This document shows, piece after piece, positions 9,984 through 22,374 of a stretch of DNA of 64,000 nucleotides. How positions within the stretch are numbered: the first letter of the stretch is position 1; each line of letters opens with the position of its first letter. This stretch comes from Moringa oleifera (taxonomy: Eukaryota > Streptophyta > Magnoliopsida > Brassicales > Moringaceae): positions 558,001 through 622,000 of the forward strand of contig JAJFZO010000476.1 in the NCBI GenBank assembly GCA_021397835.1, given 5' to 3'. The position numbers and the translations under genes were made by a program. The notes under the pieces were generated by a model. That model saw only the letters and a list, made by a program, of their open reading frames with translations. It was not told the origin of the DNA and did no database searches.

Positions 9984-12382
9984 ATGATGGCGTCGCGCGT
10001 GTTATCTACAGCTCTGGTGAATCCTCCGCGGACGAGCCTTGATAAATCGCGAACTGTACTTTCTACTAGTTCGACACAGTCGTTATCATTTTCGTTTTCC
10101 TCGTTAAAGGCTAGGGCTAAAATTGTATCCATAAAGTGTCAGGCTGTTGGTGATAGCCCGCCCTCTCAGGGTTCTGTTGATCGAACTGTTTATCAGGGCG
10201 CATACGGTCCCTGGACCGTCGAGCCATCCGACGTTAGAGAGGTAACCCGCCTACTCTACTTTCTTTAGCTTTCAGATTTTCCATGCTCACTGAGCTCTTA
10301 ATTCAATGAAATTTTATCCCCCTGTCTCTATTTTCCTTAGAACTTTTCATGGAGCATAACTCGAAGGGTTTTTAAATTTTTGAAACTGTCATATGTTCAA
10401 ATGTAACGCTAGAATTGTTTGGAAGAAAGAAACACCTCTGTTAAGCAATGATTCACATAAAGCCGGCCTATATCAACCTCGTTCACGGATTGTGTCTTGT
10501 TGCCCTCTTAGCTCGGCTGTTGAATTGTTTTTGGGTTGACTCGTACTTCTGCTGATATGGATGTTAAGGTGCAACACTGTAAAGAAGTGGCTTGAGGGTG
10601 GCAAGTATTGTAGGAAGTGTAGTATTCTGTTAATTATACTAATCTTAATATTAATGCATCCATCCCCTACATTAGATTAATAGCTATATTTGATAAGGTT
10701 GATATCATTGATATATGCATAGAAGCATATCACGAACTGGTGGTAACCTTAAAGAATATGCTTTCTCCTTATATGCTGTCTTCTTTATGTCACATGATTT
10801 TTTGATTGAAATTAGTTCAGTAGCTTATTAGTTGAGTAGAGCTTCCCGATTATGGATTGAGAAATAGATGCTCTTGGTGGAATAATGTAGTAAGCATCTA
10901 TGCAATGTTTGAAAAGAAAATTTCGTCTAACGACGATTTTACCTCCTGTCCCCTGATAATCAACGAAGATCATTACCTCCTTTACTATTAGCTCTAATAC
11001 CCTTATATGAACACTTCCTTGAGGTTGACAAATGCAAAGATTTGATATGAAAGCAATGATGGTGGATTCTACATTGATCTTAGTATCGTAGCAATTGCGT
11101 CTGCTGCTACTTTAATTGTAACCTTTTTCGGATATCTGGTTCATCACCTCTGCTTTTTTCTAGCAACTCATGCTTTTGTCTTCTGGATTGGATTTCTAGG
11201 TTTCCTGGAAGATAACATGTCTCAGTTTGAGCCTGTTGCTTATTTTGCTTGTTGGCACAGGTTGTTTTATACAGATCAGGGTTAGTAACTGCTGCTGTGT
11301 CGTTCGTAGTTGCTTCATCAGTTGCCTTTTTGCCTGGAAACTCTTCATTGAGAGACATAATAGACCAAAATCTTGATTTGTTTTACTTGCTTGGTGCTGG
11401 TGGGCTGGGCCTATCCTTAATTTTGATTCACATCTATGTAACTGAGATTAAGCGGACCCTTCAAGCTTTATGGGTGCTTGGTGTTGCCGGTTCTTTGGCA
11501 ACATACACAGTCCTAGCCCAACCTGCTGGTGAGAACTTAGGACATTATGTAACTGATAACCCAACAGCTGTCTGGTTTGTTGGTCCTCTCTTTGCAGCAC
11601 TGACTGGGCTAGTCTTCAAAGAAGGTAATATAACAATTATGTTCTATTATCTTTTCTAACTTCTTGATGATGATTATATCATTTTATTGAGTGTCTTTCT
11701 ACATTCGGGGATGCCTCATATAACTTACGCTTTTGTTGAGGTGAATAATGTGAACATTAAACTCTGTCCAAATTCATTTTGACCTTTTTGTTCTCCTTCT
11801 TCTGTTGGGGGGTGGGGGTGGAGGGGAGAAGGAACTCAACTGAGTAAATGAGAAGCTATTTCATGTATTTTATGTTTTGTAATGTACTCTTAGCATTTCA
11901 ATTTACATGCTCTCCGACAGGCCTCTGCTATGGAAAACTTGAAGCTGGTCTGCTTACATTCATTATACCAACGGTTCTCCTTGGACACTTGGTACTGCTT
12001 CTTGCAACTCATCTGTAACCTTGCTGGCCTTTCAACTTTCTTTTTACAAGGACCCTTATAGGCTTCACTTAAAATATGCAGACTGGTTTGATGGATGATG
12101 GAGTAAAACTCATTCTACTTGGTTCATGGATGGCTCTGTTTGTGATATTTGCTGGAAGGAAGTTTACTCAGCCCATAAAGGTAAGTTGATACTCTGAATT
12201 CAAAAAGTTTAGCTTACTGCATGAAAAATCAATGGATATGAGATTTTGACATGTTGTTGCTTGGTTTTAAGGATGATATTGGTGACAAATCTGTCTTCAT
12301 GTTCAATTCTCTTGCGGAGGATGAAAAAAGGGCCTTGATTGAAAAACTGGAGCAACAAAATTATAGCCAGAGAGTAAATTAG
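9984..12382 (+). CDS. DUF2301-type integral membrane protein, plastid-targeted
   Basis: Five exons: 9984-10241, 11261-11624, 11921-11991, 12082-12180 and 12272-12382, all with GT..AG borders and matching phases. The ATG at 9984 is followed immediately by a second ATG. About 60 N-terminal residues are rich in Ser, Arg and Lys and look like a chloroplast transit peptide. The mature part begins near VYQGAYGPWTVEPSDVRE and has about six hydrophobic segments (for example GLVTAAVSFVVASSVAFL, FYLLGAGGLGLSLILIHIYV and LGSWMALFVIFAG). It ends in a short hydrophilic tail, AEDEKRALIEKLEQQNYSQ. The layout matches the DUF2301 family shared with cyanobacteria. The molecular function is not known to me. A plastid membrane location is inferred from the transit peptide and the cyanobacterial relatives. 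Confidence 0.85.
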
Positions 12383-13621
12383 AGAGAAAATGGCACCTTT
12401 TATACGAGGTTTGCAGAGATTATTGGAATTGGTAATCTCCAGAAAAGTCCTGTTACCATTTTCTGTAATATTCTTCATGTAAGTTCTGAATAAACTTCCA
12501 TATGTTGTTATATATATATATATTATATGTTTTTCTCTTTAGATTTGTTAAGTTTGTTTTTAAGAGGTAAGTTTAAGGCATTCCAAAAATAAAAAAAAAT
12601 AAAAATGAGGCTTTCATTTGATAGTTGAATTTCACGGCTCGAATATTTTGATTATAAAAAAATTAATTTTTTTTAAATAAATGCAACAAATTGAAAGAAT
12701 TATGTTACTTCATATTTTGTCTTTTAGTTAATTCTAAATTTTCAAAAAAATATTTAAAATTTAATTATATGAATACATAAATCATTTATGCTTTACTGGA
12801 AATAAAATTTTAATTTTAATTTTTAAATAGATAAAATTATCATATTTTTTAATATTATTTATATTATTTAAGTAGATTAGTGATATAATTGATATTGTTT
12901 TAATTTGTTTTATGAACTAAATATTATTGAAAAGATATTAATCAATTGTTGTTTTTAATACTCTGTCATGCCCTATAATTTGAATTCATATATGGCAAAT
13001 TAAAACTTGTATAAACTTATTGGGAAATTCAAATGCTTAAAGAGAAAAATACAATAACTCATCTTAACTTAAACAACAAGAAATTTCTTACTGAAAAAAC
13101 ATGAAATTCATATATGGTTTTATTGTATAAAACATCTAAAAGATTATGGGTTTAATAAATAAGATATATGAAGTTTGAAAATATCTAAACAATAAAAAGT
13201 ATTTTAGTTTATGAAAATATTAATTTTATTTTTTTCATTTAATGAGTAAAGTTAATAAAAATTTTTGAATCAAATATTTTTAAAAAACATGAAATGTTTG
13301 CATGTTAGAATCTGCAATTAAATTGAAAAATGTTGTCATAGTCCCAAATTTTTGAGCAGATGTTTTATTTATTTATTATTTTTTTTTGGGGGGGGGGGGG
13401 GGTGTGGGTTGGGGTTGTGCGCGGAGGAGAGGGACAGGACGATGACACATCAGTAGCATAAACAGACGCCGTTTCTTTTAACGGTCAAGAAGTCGTGAAT
13501 CCCCTGCTCGAGTTGTTAAAACTTCTGTGTCTCTCACATTCTATGTGCCCTCCGTACGCCGTGGAAGACCGAGTGGATACGAAACCCTAGAGTTGCCAGT
13601 AAGGGGAAGAAGAAGAAGAAG
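12383..13621. other. Intergenic spacer
   Basis: Holds the 3' UTR of the DUF2301 gene, AT-rich sequence, and a homopolymer G tract at about 13388-13402, followed by the GC-richer promoter and 5' UTR of the Rieske gene. I see no further gene. Confidence 0.6.
13582..13590 (+). promoter_or_regulatory. Telo-box-like AAACCCTAG
   Basis: AAACCCTA lies 33 bases before the Rieske ATG, probably within the 5' UTR. Such motifs near transcription starts are common in plant housekeeping and organelle-related genes. Function here is inferred. Confidence 0.5.
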
Positions 13622-16045
13622 ATGCTGAGAGTTGCAGGGAGGAGGCTCTCGTCTTTACCATGGAGATCTTCGCAGGCTACCTCTGCCGTCTTTTCCCAAA
13701 GCTATCCTGTAAATGATGGCGTAGCTGAGTTGTCTCCCACTAGATCCATCGCTTCACAGCATCCTCTCTCTTTCAATTCCGAGCTTCTACGTCTGCTCAG
13801 AGGTTTGCCCACTTTTTTTTTTTTTAATTTTCATGACCTCAGAATTAGGGTCTCGGTTTGATTGTTTGGTTACCTTGGATGCTCATTGCCTAATGAGATT
13901 CCTTTTGTATTAGGATGACATTTTCATTTTCAAATCAATTTTCGGTGAGAGTTGTCACTAATGGCTGTCATCTCTGAAATTTTGTTTTGGGATATGTGCG
14001 AAATTGAGGCAGGAATGGCGATCTTTCTTATTTAGAATTTATCTCTTTCTTTCTGATAATTTTTTGTAAAGCCTTTCGATTTGGCATGTGCTGCACTTAC
14101 GTTCTGTTCTGCTCCCAGGATGTTTTACTTGCTGGTAAATGGATATAGCTTTAGTACCTCTAAGATTGTTTTATGATTTCAAGTACTTATTTCTTCTTCT
14201 TTTGATTGTTTGCAAACCAAGTAACCCTTCATGTTCTTTTTATGTTGGCCTGGGATTATATTAAAATTTGGAACTCTTTCATTGAACTACGGCGACAGTC
14301 CCTCAACTAGTTCTGCTCTTTCAATAATTTTAAGAGTATGTTTGTTTTAGTCAACCGTTTTCATTTTGAGGTTTGTCATAATTCATAAAGCCTCAGTTTG
14401 AAGCTGTCCATAATCTCAAGTACAGGGAAAGAAGAGAAAGCTTTTCTATAATATCTAGGTTTCCGTTATCTGGTCTTTCAATGTGCATGTATGAACAGTG
14501 AATGGTCATATCCCTTCATGGAATTTTGCCGTTTTTATTTGAAAATTATATATTTAGGCTGAGATTTGTTATCAGCTTTCTATTGTCTATCAGTGGGGTG
14601 ATTTTCGTGAGGGATATTTTGTACATCATAGATCACTGATTAGCATATGATGCTTTGTGTTTATGTTCTCTTGCATACCATTTGAATAATGCACGATATG
14701 TTTCTACAAATATCTCAAGTTAAATGAGAAAATTGATGATGCTATTTGGATTTCTAGCTCTTCTTCCCATTTGAGGATTGATGCATATCTTTTGAGTATT
14801 AGAATTAATTAGGGTTCTTATATGGATGAAAGTTGTTGGGATATGTTTAAGGTTTAGGAAGTTGATAACATCATCTATGAGGGATCAGTAGTCTCATTTA
14901 CCATGAGCATGAGGAATGGATGGAGAGTAACAAATCAGATCCTCATTTATGTTTGATTTTATTCAATGTTTAACATGAAATGGAAAATACATGCTTGTCT
15001 TTAGCTTACATCCTGGGGAAGATCCTTCGTGTGGTTGTTCTTAATCTTCATCAGAAAATATTATCTTCCCTGATCAGCATGCCCCCCCCCCCCCCCCCCT
15101 CCCTCCCTCTTCTTTTCCCTTTCTTCTCATCGATATAACTTTTGCTATGTTAATGCACCAAGGGCCTCAAAATTTCCTCTGGGAAGATGATTTTGAAAAT
15201 AGTGGAAGGCTTAGTTTCAGTGAGTTATTTTGTGAATCACCATGCCAGTATGAAAGCTGTGGTAGTCATGAGTTGCTGATAATGCTTTCTTTTCATTGGT
15301 ATCATGGTAGGACAAAATCTAATGCCCTTTGCTTTTTCTTATATACTTTTATGTGCTGGAGACTTGATGGTGAGTGACACCTAGTATGCGGTTGACTTTT
15401 GCAGGGTTCTCTTCTGAAGCCCTCATTCAGGGCCATGATATGGGTATTTCTGACCTCCCAGCTACTGTGGCAGCTGTGAAGAATCCTACTTCAAATATTG
15501 TCTATGATGATCACAATCATGAACGTTATCCACCCGGTGACCCCAGCAAGCGGGCCTTTGCTTATTTTGTCTTGACAGGTGGCAGGTTTGTGTATGCCTC
15601 CTTAATTCGTCTTCTGGTTCTCAAGTTTGTTCTAAGCATGTCTGCCAGCAAAGATGTCCTTGCCTTGGCCTCCCTTGAGGTTGACCTCTCCAGCATTGAG
15701 CCTGGGACTACTGTTACAGTCAAGTGGCGTGGGAAACCAGTTTTCATCAGGCGTAGAACTGAAGAGGACATTAAGTTGGCTAACAGTGTAGATGTTGGGT
15801 CCCTTCGTGATCCACAGGATGATTCTGCCCGAGTTAAGAATCCAGAGTGGTTAGTTGTTGTTGGAGTATGCACACACTTGGGATGTATCCCTTTACCAAA
15901 TGCAGGTGACTTCGGTGGTTGGTTTTGCCCATGCCATGGTTCCCATTATGACATATCTGGCAGGATTCGCAAGGGCCCGGCTCCATTCAATCTGGAGGTA
16001 CCCACTTACACCTTCTTGGAAGAGAACAAGTTACTAATTGGATGA
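13622..16045 (+). CDS. Mitochondrial Rieske iron-sulfur subunit of ubiquinol-cytochrome c reductase (complex III)
   Basis: Carries the 2Fe-2S cluster that passes electrons from ubiquinol to cytochrome c1 in the inner mitochondrial membrane. Two exons, 13622-13802 and 15405-16045 (phase 1), give 273 aa, the usual size for the plant protein. The first 60 residues are Arg/Ser-rich ([17 protein letters not shown]), a mitochondrial presequence. The [20 protein letters not shown] segment leads into the single membrane helix ([18 protein letters not shown]). The C-terminal Rieske fold has both cluster motifs intact: CTHLGC and CPCHGSH, each giving one Cys and one His ligand, plus the two Cys of the disulfide. 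The sequence ends at [12 protein letters not shown]. The 1.6-kb intron separates the presequence exon from the rest. Identity is very secure. Confidence 0.96.
13803..15404 (+). other. Large intron of the Rieske gene with a poly-C tract
   Basis: Single intron with GT at 13803 and AG ending at 15404. It includes a run of about 16 C at 15083-15100 followed by CT-rich sequence, where polymerase slippage or assembly error is likely. No inserted gene is seen. Confidence 0.7.
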
Positions 16046-16620
16046 AATTTCATGAGAATTATCATTTGATTTGTCTTGTAGATGTCTCCTCAGCAGCAGG
16101 AGATATGACTGTTTTTTTTTTTTTGGCCTAATTGGTTATGGTTTATTTCTCTGGATATTGTATCTGTTGCCTATTCTAGAAAATGATAGAGAGGCTCTGA
16201 ATAATACAACGGGATATTTGTTGAACATTTATCAGTCTAATACACAATGTTATCCAATTTAAAAGCATTTTGGTAATATTGATATTTGCAATGAATTCTG
16301 TTGATATTTGCAAGAGCATTGAATTCTTTGGAATTCATTTTATTTATTGAGACCCGTGGAATTTGTAATTTAAAATTTGAAAAGCATGTTCAGCCTTTCG
16401 AATTATGCTTGCCACAAAAAGACAGAAAGGGAGAGAGAAAAATTTCAGTTTTAATGTAAAAAGCTACTAACACGACGCAATAGGGTTGAGTTGATACAGG
16501 TTTAATTGGCCCTTGAGGAACTTTGGGAAAAGAATGCAAACTTTTAATGTCTGGTTCATCCTATAAGCATAAATTTGTAGGGCTGAAATCAGAAACTTCC
16601 TTGATGTGGAGGCTGGCAAG
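16046..16620. other. Convergent 3' spacer
   Basis: Tail-to-tail space between the Rieske gene (+) and the SEC14 gene (-). It should hold both 3' UTRs. No other feature is seen. Confidence 0.6.
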
Positions 16621-19264
16621 TTAGCTGTTCTGAATAGGAACCAATGGCAGTTTGCCCCCATATATATCTGGTAGCTGGCTCTCATCAATGTCATCAAGGA
16701 GAGTGGATTTTAGTTTCTTGTTCTCCACAAAAACTATCTGCAGAAGTTCAGTAAACAATTAAAACAGATTCAGCCCAAAACTTATCAAGCTTAAATGGAT
16801 CAGTGGATGTTCTGTCTGCTCTTAACTGAAATTATTCTCGTTCAGTTGAGTTAAATTATCCACATCATTGGAAGATAACCTCATGGGTCATAAAAAGGAT
16901 GTATATAAAACATTTGGCAGGGTATTAAATTATATTCCTTTCAACTAATTTCCTTGGCATCCACTTAAGCTCCTCTGGTTAGAGCAGTCAAAAGTTTCCA
17001 GAACATTTAAATCCCATATTTTCCAACACATTGTGGTCTCACAGCACGGTGTATCAACAAGCAGGAACATGAATTTCTTGCAAGAAATGGGAATTTCACA
17101 ATTTACCTTTCTTTTGGTCTTGCTGTCAATAAAAGGGTAAATAACCTTCCAAGCTGTCATGAATATGTAAGGCACATGAATGATGAACAATTTGCCTAGT
17201 CTCTCTGGGTAGCAATCCTGCCAAGGAACAAGTAAAATCATTTGTGTAAGCTTTTGCGGTAACATTCTTGCAATACCAGCCAGCCACTTATGTAAATGTT
17301 TGCCTAAATGCATCTTACACACACATCTACATGCGAAAAATTCACAAGGGGGTGAGGTAAGCTAGTCTAATTGTCTTGTTCATCACTAAAGAATAATAAA
17401 TATACTTTTGGGGTATGGTTGAAGATGAAACCTGCAAAATTGATAGAGTTGCTAGATATCCACGGATGTCACAGTTGGAGTATCCCCATCCTTCAAGATC
17501 TCCAATGCATAAAAACTTTTCCTCTCCTTTTGGCATCCTAAGAGACCAAGAGAAATAACTAATTTAAATCAATGTTGGAAAAATAAGCTCATCCTATTTT
17601 ACCAAATCTATGGGAGGTTGAGATGGGAACTTCTGCATATCTTGGCATCAAAGAAAAGAAATCAAGTTCTTGCTTCTTCAATTTCAGAAAGCTATTCTTA
17701 CTCAAAAACAAGCACTATTATGTTAGGAAATTATAACCCAAGGCATCCAAAAGTGCAGAGGAGCAACTCTAGTTTCCTATTTTTGGTAGTTAGCTTCCAG
17801 TATAAGAAGTGGCTGGCTATTAAGTAGTAATTTTATGTGATAACATCGAACACCACAATCATAATAACAACTTTACACTCAGAATTCAGAAATATTGATA
17901 CCCACTTCTTGAAAGATATCATACATGTAGTGAGACAAGTGAGTGACAGATATGCAATTTCTCAATGGAAGTGCATTACCTGGCACATATCTTGTCCAGA
18001 ATGTAAACTACGAAGCCTGCACAGAAAATGCAGCACAATATGAGACATTTACTTGAATCTTGCAACGTATAGTTGATTCAATTGTGTCCTTCTTATGGGA
18101 TAATAAATGAAAAGAATGAAGTGGTAAATGTGTGTCTTAATTCTAGGATAAGAATATTTACCAGGACCCAAAAGAAAAACAAAGAAAAACAAAGTAGTTT
18201 GAGAGAGAATACATACGTTTTAAGTCCTCCAGACCTCCTTTGGTGGGCTTATGTCTACCACCAAAGGCAACTACTATTGGACGTCCCTTCTTATCAAGAC
18301 CTTGCATGCACGCCTTGTTATGAGAGAGGTTGTTCAAAATCTCTGATTCGGATATGGAACCATTGGGAACAAAGGCTCGCCTCCAGCTCAGATACTTCAG
18401 GAACATGGTAGAAGCCTTCTCTATGTCAAGATCACGAGCCCGCAGAAACCTCCTGATCATCAAATCATCCACTTGCTGCAAACCAAGCATAGCAAACTGA
18501 TACATATGCACAGTAATCGGAACAAATAGCCAAATAAGTATGAGGTTCTCAAGTAAATTTGAGTATGATCTACTAGCTGCAGCCAAGTTCCAGCTACAAA
18601 CAATGGAGGTGAGATAGCCAAAAATAGCAGTTTCCTTTAACTTCCCTTAAGCTCAGGGTGAAATTTATGGACAGAGGAAATATGCTGGCAAGCCTGATGC
18701 TGGAAGCCTACAGCTAAATTCTCAAATTATTAGAACTGAAACTGCAATGTGCAAACCTTTTTTTCCATCTACCCAATAAGTTGTCAAAATCCAGCATGAA
18801 ATTAGTTAAGATTCAAACTTAAGTCAGATCTAAGGAAAGGAGTAACATTATCGACATAAAACAATTACCCTATTCAATTTTCTTGACCATGCAAGAGTCT
18901 GGTCAAACCTGAAACTTATATTCAGTGCCATATTTAGCACGACATCAATTGAACGGGAGTACGAAAATCTCCATAACACCAGCGAAGTTCACAGCCATTA
19001 AATCTCAAAAGTTATGCATACAGTACAAGCAAGAGAAACCTCAAAAAAGAAAGAAAGAAAGAGAAAAAGAGTAAAGTGAGAAGAAAGATAAATGGGTACC
19101 TTTGTGTTGGGATCCTCTCTTTCGCAGAGAGCTCTCATGATACAAACTTTGCTTCGCTCAATCTCATCGCTTATTACAATCTCTTCTACCTCTTTCCTTT
19201 CTTCGCATTCTTTGAATTCCATCTCCTCCTCCTCCTCCTTCTCCTTCTCCTTCTCCTTCTCCAT
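16621..19264 (-). CDS. SEC14-like CRAL-TRIO domain protein (phosphatidylinositol transfer type)
   Basis: Small lipid-binding protein of the SEC14 family, likely cytosolic or membrane-peripheral, exchanging phosphoinositides or other lipids. Six exons on the minus strand: 19264-19100, 18475-18217, 18016-17980 (only 37 nt), 17537-17432, 17217-17107 and 16737-16621, giving 264 aa with consistent phases. An acidic Glu/Lys leader precedes the CRAL-TRIO N-terminal helices (VDDLMIRRFLRARDLDIEKA, FLKYLSWRRAFVPNG). The lipid-binding domain follows (KGRPIVVAFGGRHKP, FVVYILDKICARMP, GEEKFLCIGDLEGWGYSN, CYPERLGKLFIIHVPYIFMT, WKVIYPFIDSKTKRKIVFVE). The end is DESQLPDIYGGKLPLVPIQ. Start is uncertain: ATG at 19264 opens a Glu/Lys tract coded by CTC/CTT repeats on the plus strand, and a second ATG is at 19222. 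The frame also stays open upstream to 19420. Confidence 0.9.
19221..19262. repeat. CTC/CTTCTC microsatellite inside SEC14 exon 1
   Basis: A trinucleotide/hexanucleotide tract that codes for alternating Glu and Lys on the minus strand (EKEKEKEKEEEEE). Its length is likely to vary between alleles, changing the N-terminus without shifting the frame. Confidence 0.75.
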
Positions 19265-20059
19265 GTCCAACCGTGCTATACCGAGCCTAAGTATTTCTCT
19301 CCAACCCACCAATCTGGTTCTCGCCTCCAACCACAAAAAGAAACTTTTCTTCAATTGGAGAGAGCCAAATAAATGCAGAGAATTGAGCTGATACAAAACA
19401 TTATAATCCCAACTAACCACAAACGAAGTAATAGTGACGCAAAGGCTAACTCACAGAATCTAACAGCTACACCAGTTGCCGTCGGATAACCGCCATCGTT
19501 TTTCCCTCTTTCTGCAATTTTTCCGTCTCAGCAAATGAAAGCAAACGAGTCCATGATTGTTGGAGTAGGAAAAGTAAACACTGGGATTTTTCTGGGAGAT
19601 TTTCAAGTCAACGGAGTAACTTCTTCCATCCTAAAAAATTTTGTTTGGTTTTAGTTGGAGTTACGTTAACGGCAGCTACCTCCTCCCAATTAGGTCGCCT
19701 CATTAAGAAAGAAAACGAAAGAACATAAAGGAAAATAAAATTCTATTGACATTGAATTCAAAGCTGTCGGCAAATCATTTAATATGTACAAGCTCCCAGA
19801 AAGAAGCACATAATTATCATCTTATTTTATGTCTGCATCCACAGGCTGATTCATCGGCGTATCAATTATCAACCTTCCTCCTTTGTCTCGTTCATTAACT
19901 GATTGTCAAAGAAGATTAGTCCACGGCACTCTATTTTCCTTTGTAGGAAATATTTTAGAGTTAGCTCCTGCTGTCTCACATGAGAAACTATAAATAAATA
20001 AATAAATTATCAAGAATATAAGGAAGCTGAAAAAAAGAACAGATATTTATTATTAATAT

Positions 20060-20420
20060 CAATAATATTATTAATTTTTAATTATACGTTTAAAATTTAA
20101 ATTTAAATTAATTTAAAACTTTATTCAAATTATTTAAATTTATAAATTTATACAATAAATTTTAACTCAAAATTTAACACAAGCATAAGAAAATATTTAA
20201 ATTAATATAAAAAATTAAAAATTTTTAAGTATTAAGAATACATATTTTTTAATTTTATATTATCAAAAAATTAAAAATAATATTAAAAATAATTTCATTA
20301 GTTAAAAATTATTTAAATTTATAAAACTTGAAATAAAGTACATGATTTGTTTAATTTTTAAAAAATACAATAAAAATATTATTAATTTAATTAAACTATT
20401 TGAGTTAAAATCTAAATTGA
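20060..20420 (-). repeat. Dispersed AT-rich repeat family A, inverted copy
   Basis: Read on the minus strand it follows the family order: TTTTTAATTTTTTATATTAA, then GTTAAAATTTATTGTATAAA, then AAATAATTTGAATAAAG. It faces a plus-strand copy at 20615-20985, so the two form a large imperfect inverted repeat. Confidence 0.4.
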
Positions 20421-20614
20421 ATTAAATTAAATATTTAGTTGCATAATTGAAAATTTTAAAACCGCAAGCTTTAAATTGAAATTTGATAAAAAAATTTTAA
20501 TTTTTTAAATTTATCTTTATTATTATTATAAATAATTTTAAAATTTATCTATATTTTAATTTAGCTATTAAAAATTAATTGATTTAATTTTATATTTAAA
20601 ATTTAAATTTAATT

Positions 20615-20985
20615 CAATATGAATTTTGGCTCAAACGAGAAAAATTAATGATATTTTTGTTGTTAGAATATTTTTAAAATAATCAAAATAAATTTTACAT
20701 TTTATTTTAAGTTTATTTTTAAATTTAAGTCATTTTTAATTATAATGATTTTACACATTTTAAAAATTTTGACTATATAAAATTAATAAAATATATTTTT
20801 ACCATTCAAAAAAATTTGAAATATTTTATATTGAGAACCTGAATAATTATTTACGTCTTTAAAAAATTTTAAATTAAAATTTATTATATAAAATCTTTAA
20901 TTTGAATATCATTAATTTTAAATTTTATTTAAATTGAATTAAAATTAAAATTTTAAATATAAAATTAAATCAATTAAAATTTTGA
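20615..20985 (+). repeat. Dispersed AT-rich repeat family A, copy
   Basis: Contains ATTTTTGTTGTTAGAATATT, then TTTTACATTTTATTTTAAG, then TTAAATTAAAATTTATTATA and CTTTAATTTGAATATCATTA, in the order seen at 7010-7385 and 45650-46075. Confidence 0.45.
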
Positions 20986-21608
20986 TGTCTAAATCCAAAT
21001 ATGGGTAAAGTGTAAAGTTTTTTTTATTTATCTTATTATTATTAGTATTTATCAGATTATTTTTTTTACCTTTGCTTTATTATTTTTTAATAATATTATT
21101 ATTAATTATCAAATTATTTTTTTATCTTTGCTTTTCTTTTATTTATTATGTCAGAATGAAAAATTCTTTGGGGAGGCCTGATCTCAATCTTCTTTGTCTT
21201 GTTACTCAATAAATTACTAAATTTTGATGCATTCCAAACATTTTAGATACGCAAAATTTAAGTAAAATGTAATTTACATCATAAAAAATAAACATAATAA
21301 TATAAATTCATTCATATTTATTCTGAATTGCATTTACTCAAATGCAATTGAGCTTTTTTTTTTTTAAAAAAAAGAATTTTGAGCCTTCATTTTTTTAAAA
21401 AATTAATAAAACCAATGGCATTTTAAAATAGGATATGGATTGGAACACAAATTCATACAATCATAGGATCACTATTGGTCTGAAGTTGCAAAAACAAAAA
21501 AAAAAAAAAAAATTGTGGACTCTGAATTTTGGGTATTTTTAATGATATATTAAATTATTTTTTAATATCAAATTACTTCCCATGAAACATTATATTATTT
21601 ATCTCACC

Positions 21609-21899
21609 AACATCATTTTGATGCAGTCAACAATGTATTATTCACAACATCATTTTTTTTAAATTTTATTATAATTAAATAATTACATATAAAAATTATA
21701 TTATTTTAAAAAATTATATTAGACATATTTTATTAACATTTTTAAAATAATATCAATATTTAATATATAATTTATTTATTTATATTATTTAATTATTATT
21801 ATTAAAAAAATATAAATTATATTAATTTGATAAAAAATAAAAAATAAAAATTTAATGTTTGAAATATTAGAAAAATTATTTTAACATCAAAATGATGTT
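21609..21899. mobile_element. Small AT-rich element with 15-bp perfect terminal inverted repeats
   Basis: AACATCATTTTGATG (21609-21623) and its exact reverse complement CATCAAAATGATGTT (21885-21899) bound about 290 bases of nearly pure A/T with no ORF. Size, composition and termini fit a non-autonomous DNA transposon (MITE). No clear target-site duplication is visible, and each terminal repeat is itself nearly palindromic, so chance is not excluded. Confidence 0.45.
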
Positions 21900-22374
21900 A
21901 ATTTTGGTCTCAAAGATCGGAAATGCTCTTCACCGGCCAAACAGGTTAGCGCCTGGCGGCCTATTTTATGGGAACGGCTACGGCTCTTGTTATTTGTTAA
22001 TTAGCTTAGCTTGTGAGATGGACTCGTCATCCAACTGCAAAACAAACACAGCTTTCACTAACCTGCAACACATTGATCTGTACTCGTTTTTTCGTTTGAA
22101 TGTTAAATAAGTTATCAGAAACATGTCTTCTCTGTTTCTTCAAGCAATTCCTCTCTGCATTCCCTTTCACTCCCTACCTCGAAAAGGCCTCCATTTCTTT
22201 CTGAGTGCCATAACCTAAACTCGAAGAGAACTCATCAACTACTACTCTTATGACGTCCCAACCATATCCTCCCGTTAAATACTGCCTTTTCGTCCTCTTT
22301 GGGACCCAACCCAAAGGACCGCTTTTGTTTTTTGATGCACTTGTATCTACTCTGAGACTGGTTCTTTCGCAAAA

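Larger units (their letters stand above)
19265..22374. other. Divergent intergenic region, AT-rich
   Basis: Lies between the heads of the SEC14 gene (-) and the IRX10-type gene (+), so it carries both promoters. The middle (about 20040-21900) is extremely AT-rich and holds an inverted pair of family A repeats and a 290-bp element with terminal inverted repeats, listed separately. The last 450 bases are less AT-rich and contain TGACGT (about 22250) and the probable IRX10 5' UTR. A 72-aa open frame at 21892-22110 matches nothing I know. Confidence 0.6.

Noticed and set aside
19076..19391. Plus-strand Leu/Ser-rich frames opposite SEC14 exon 1
   Set aside because: Reverse shadows of the Glu/Lys microsatellite.
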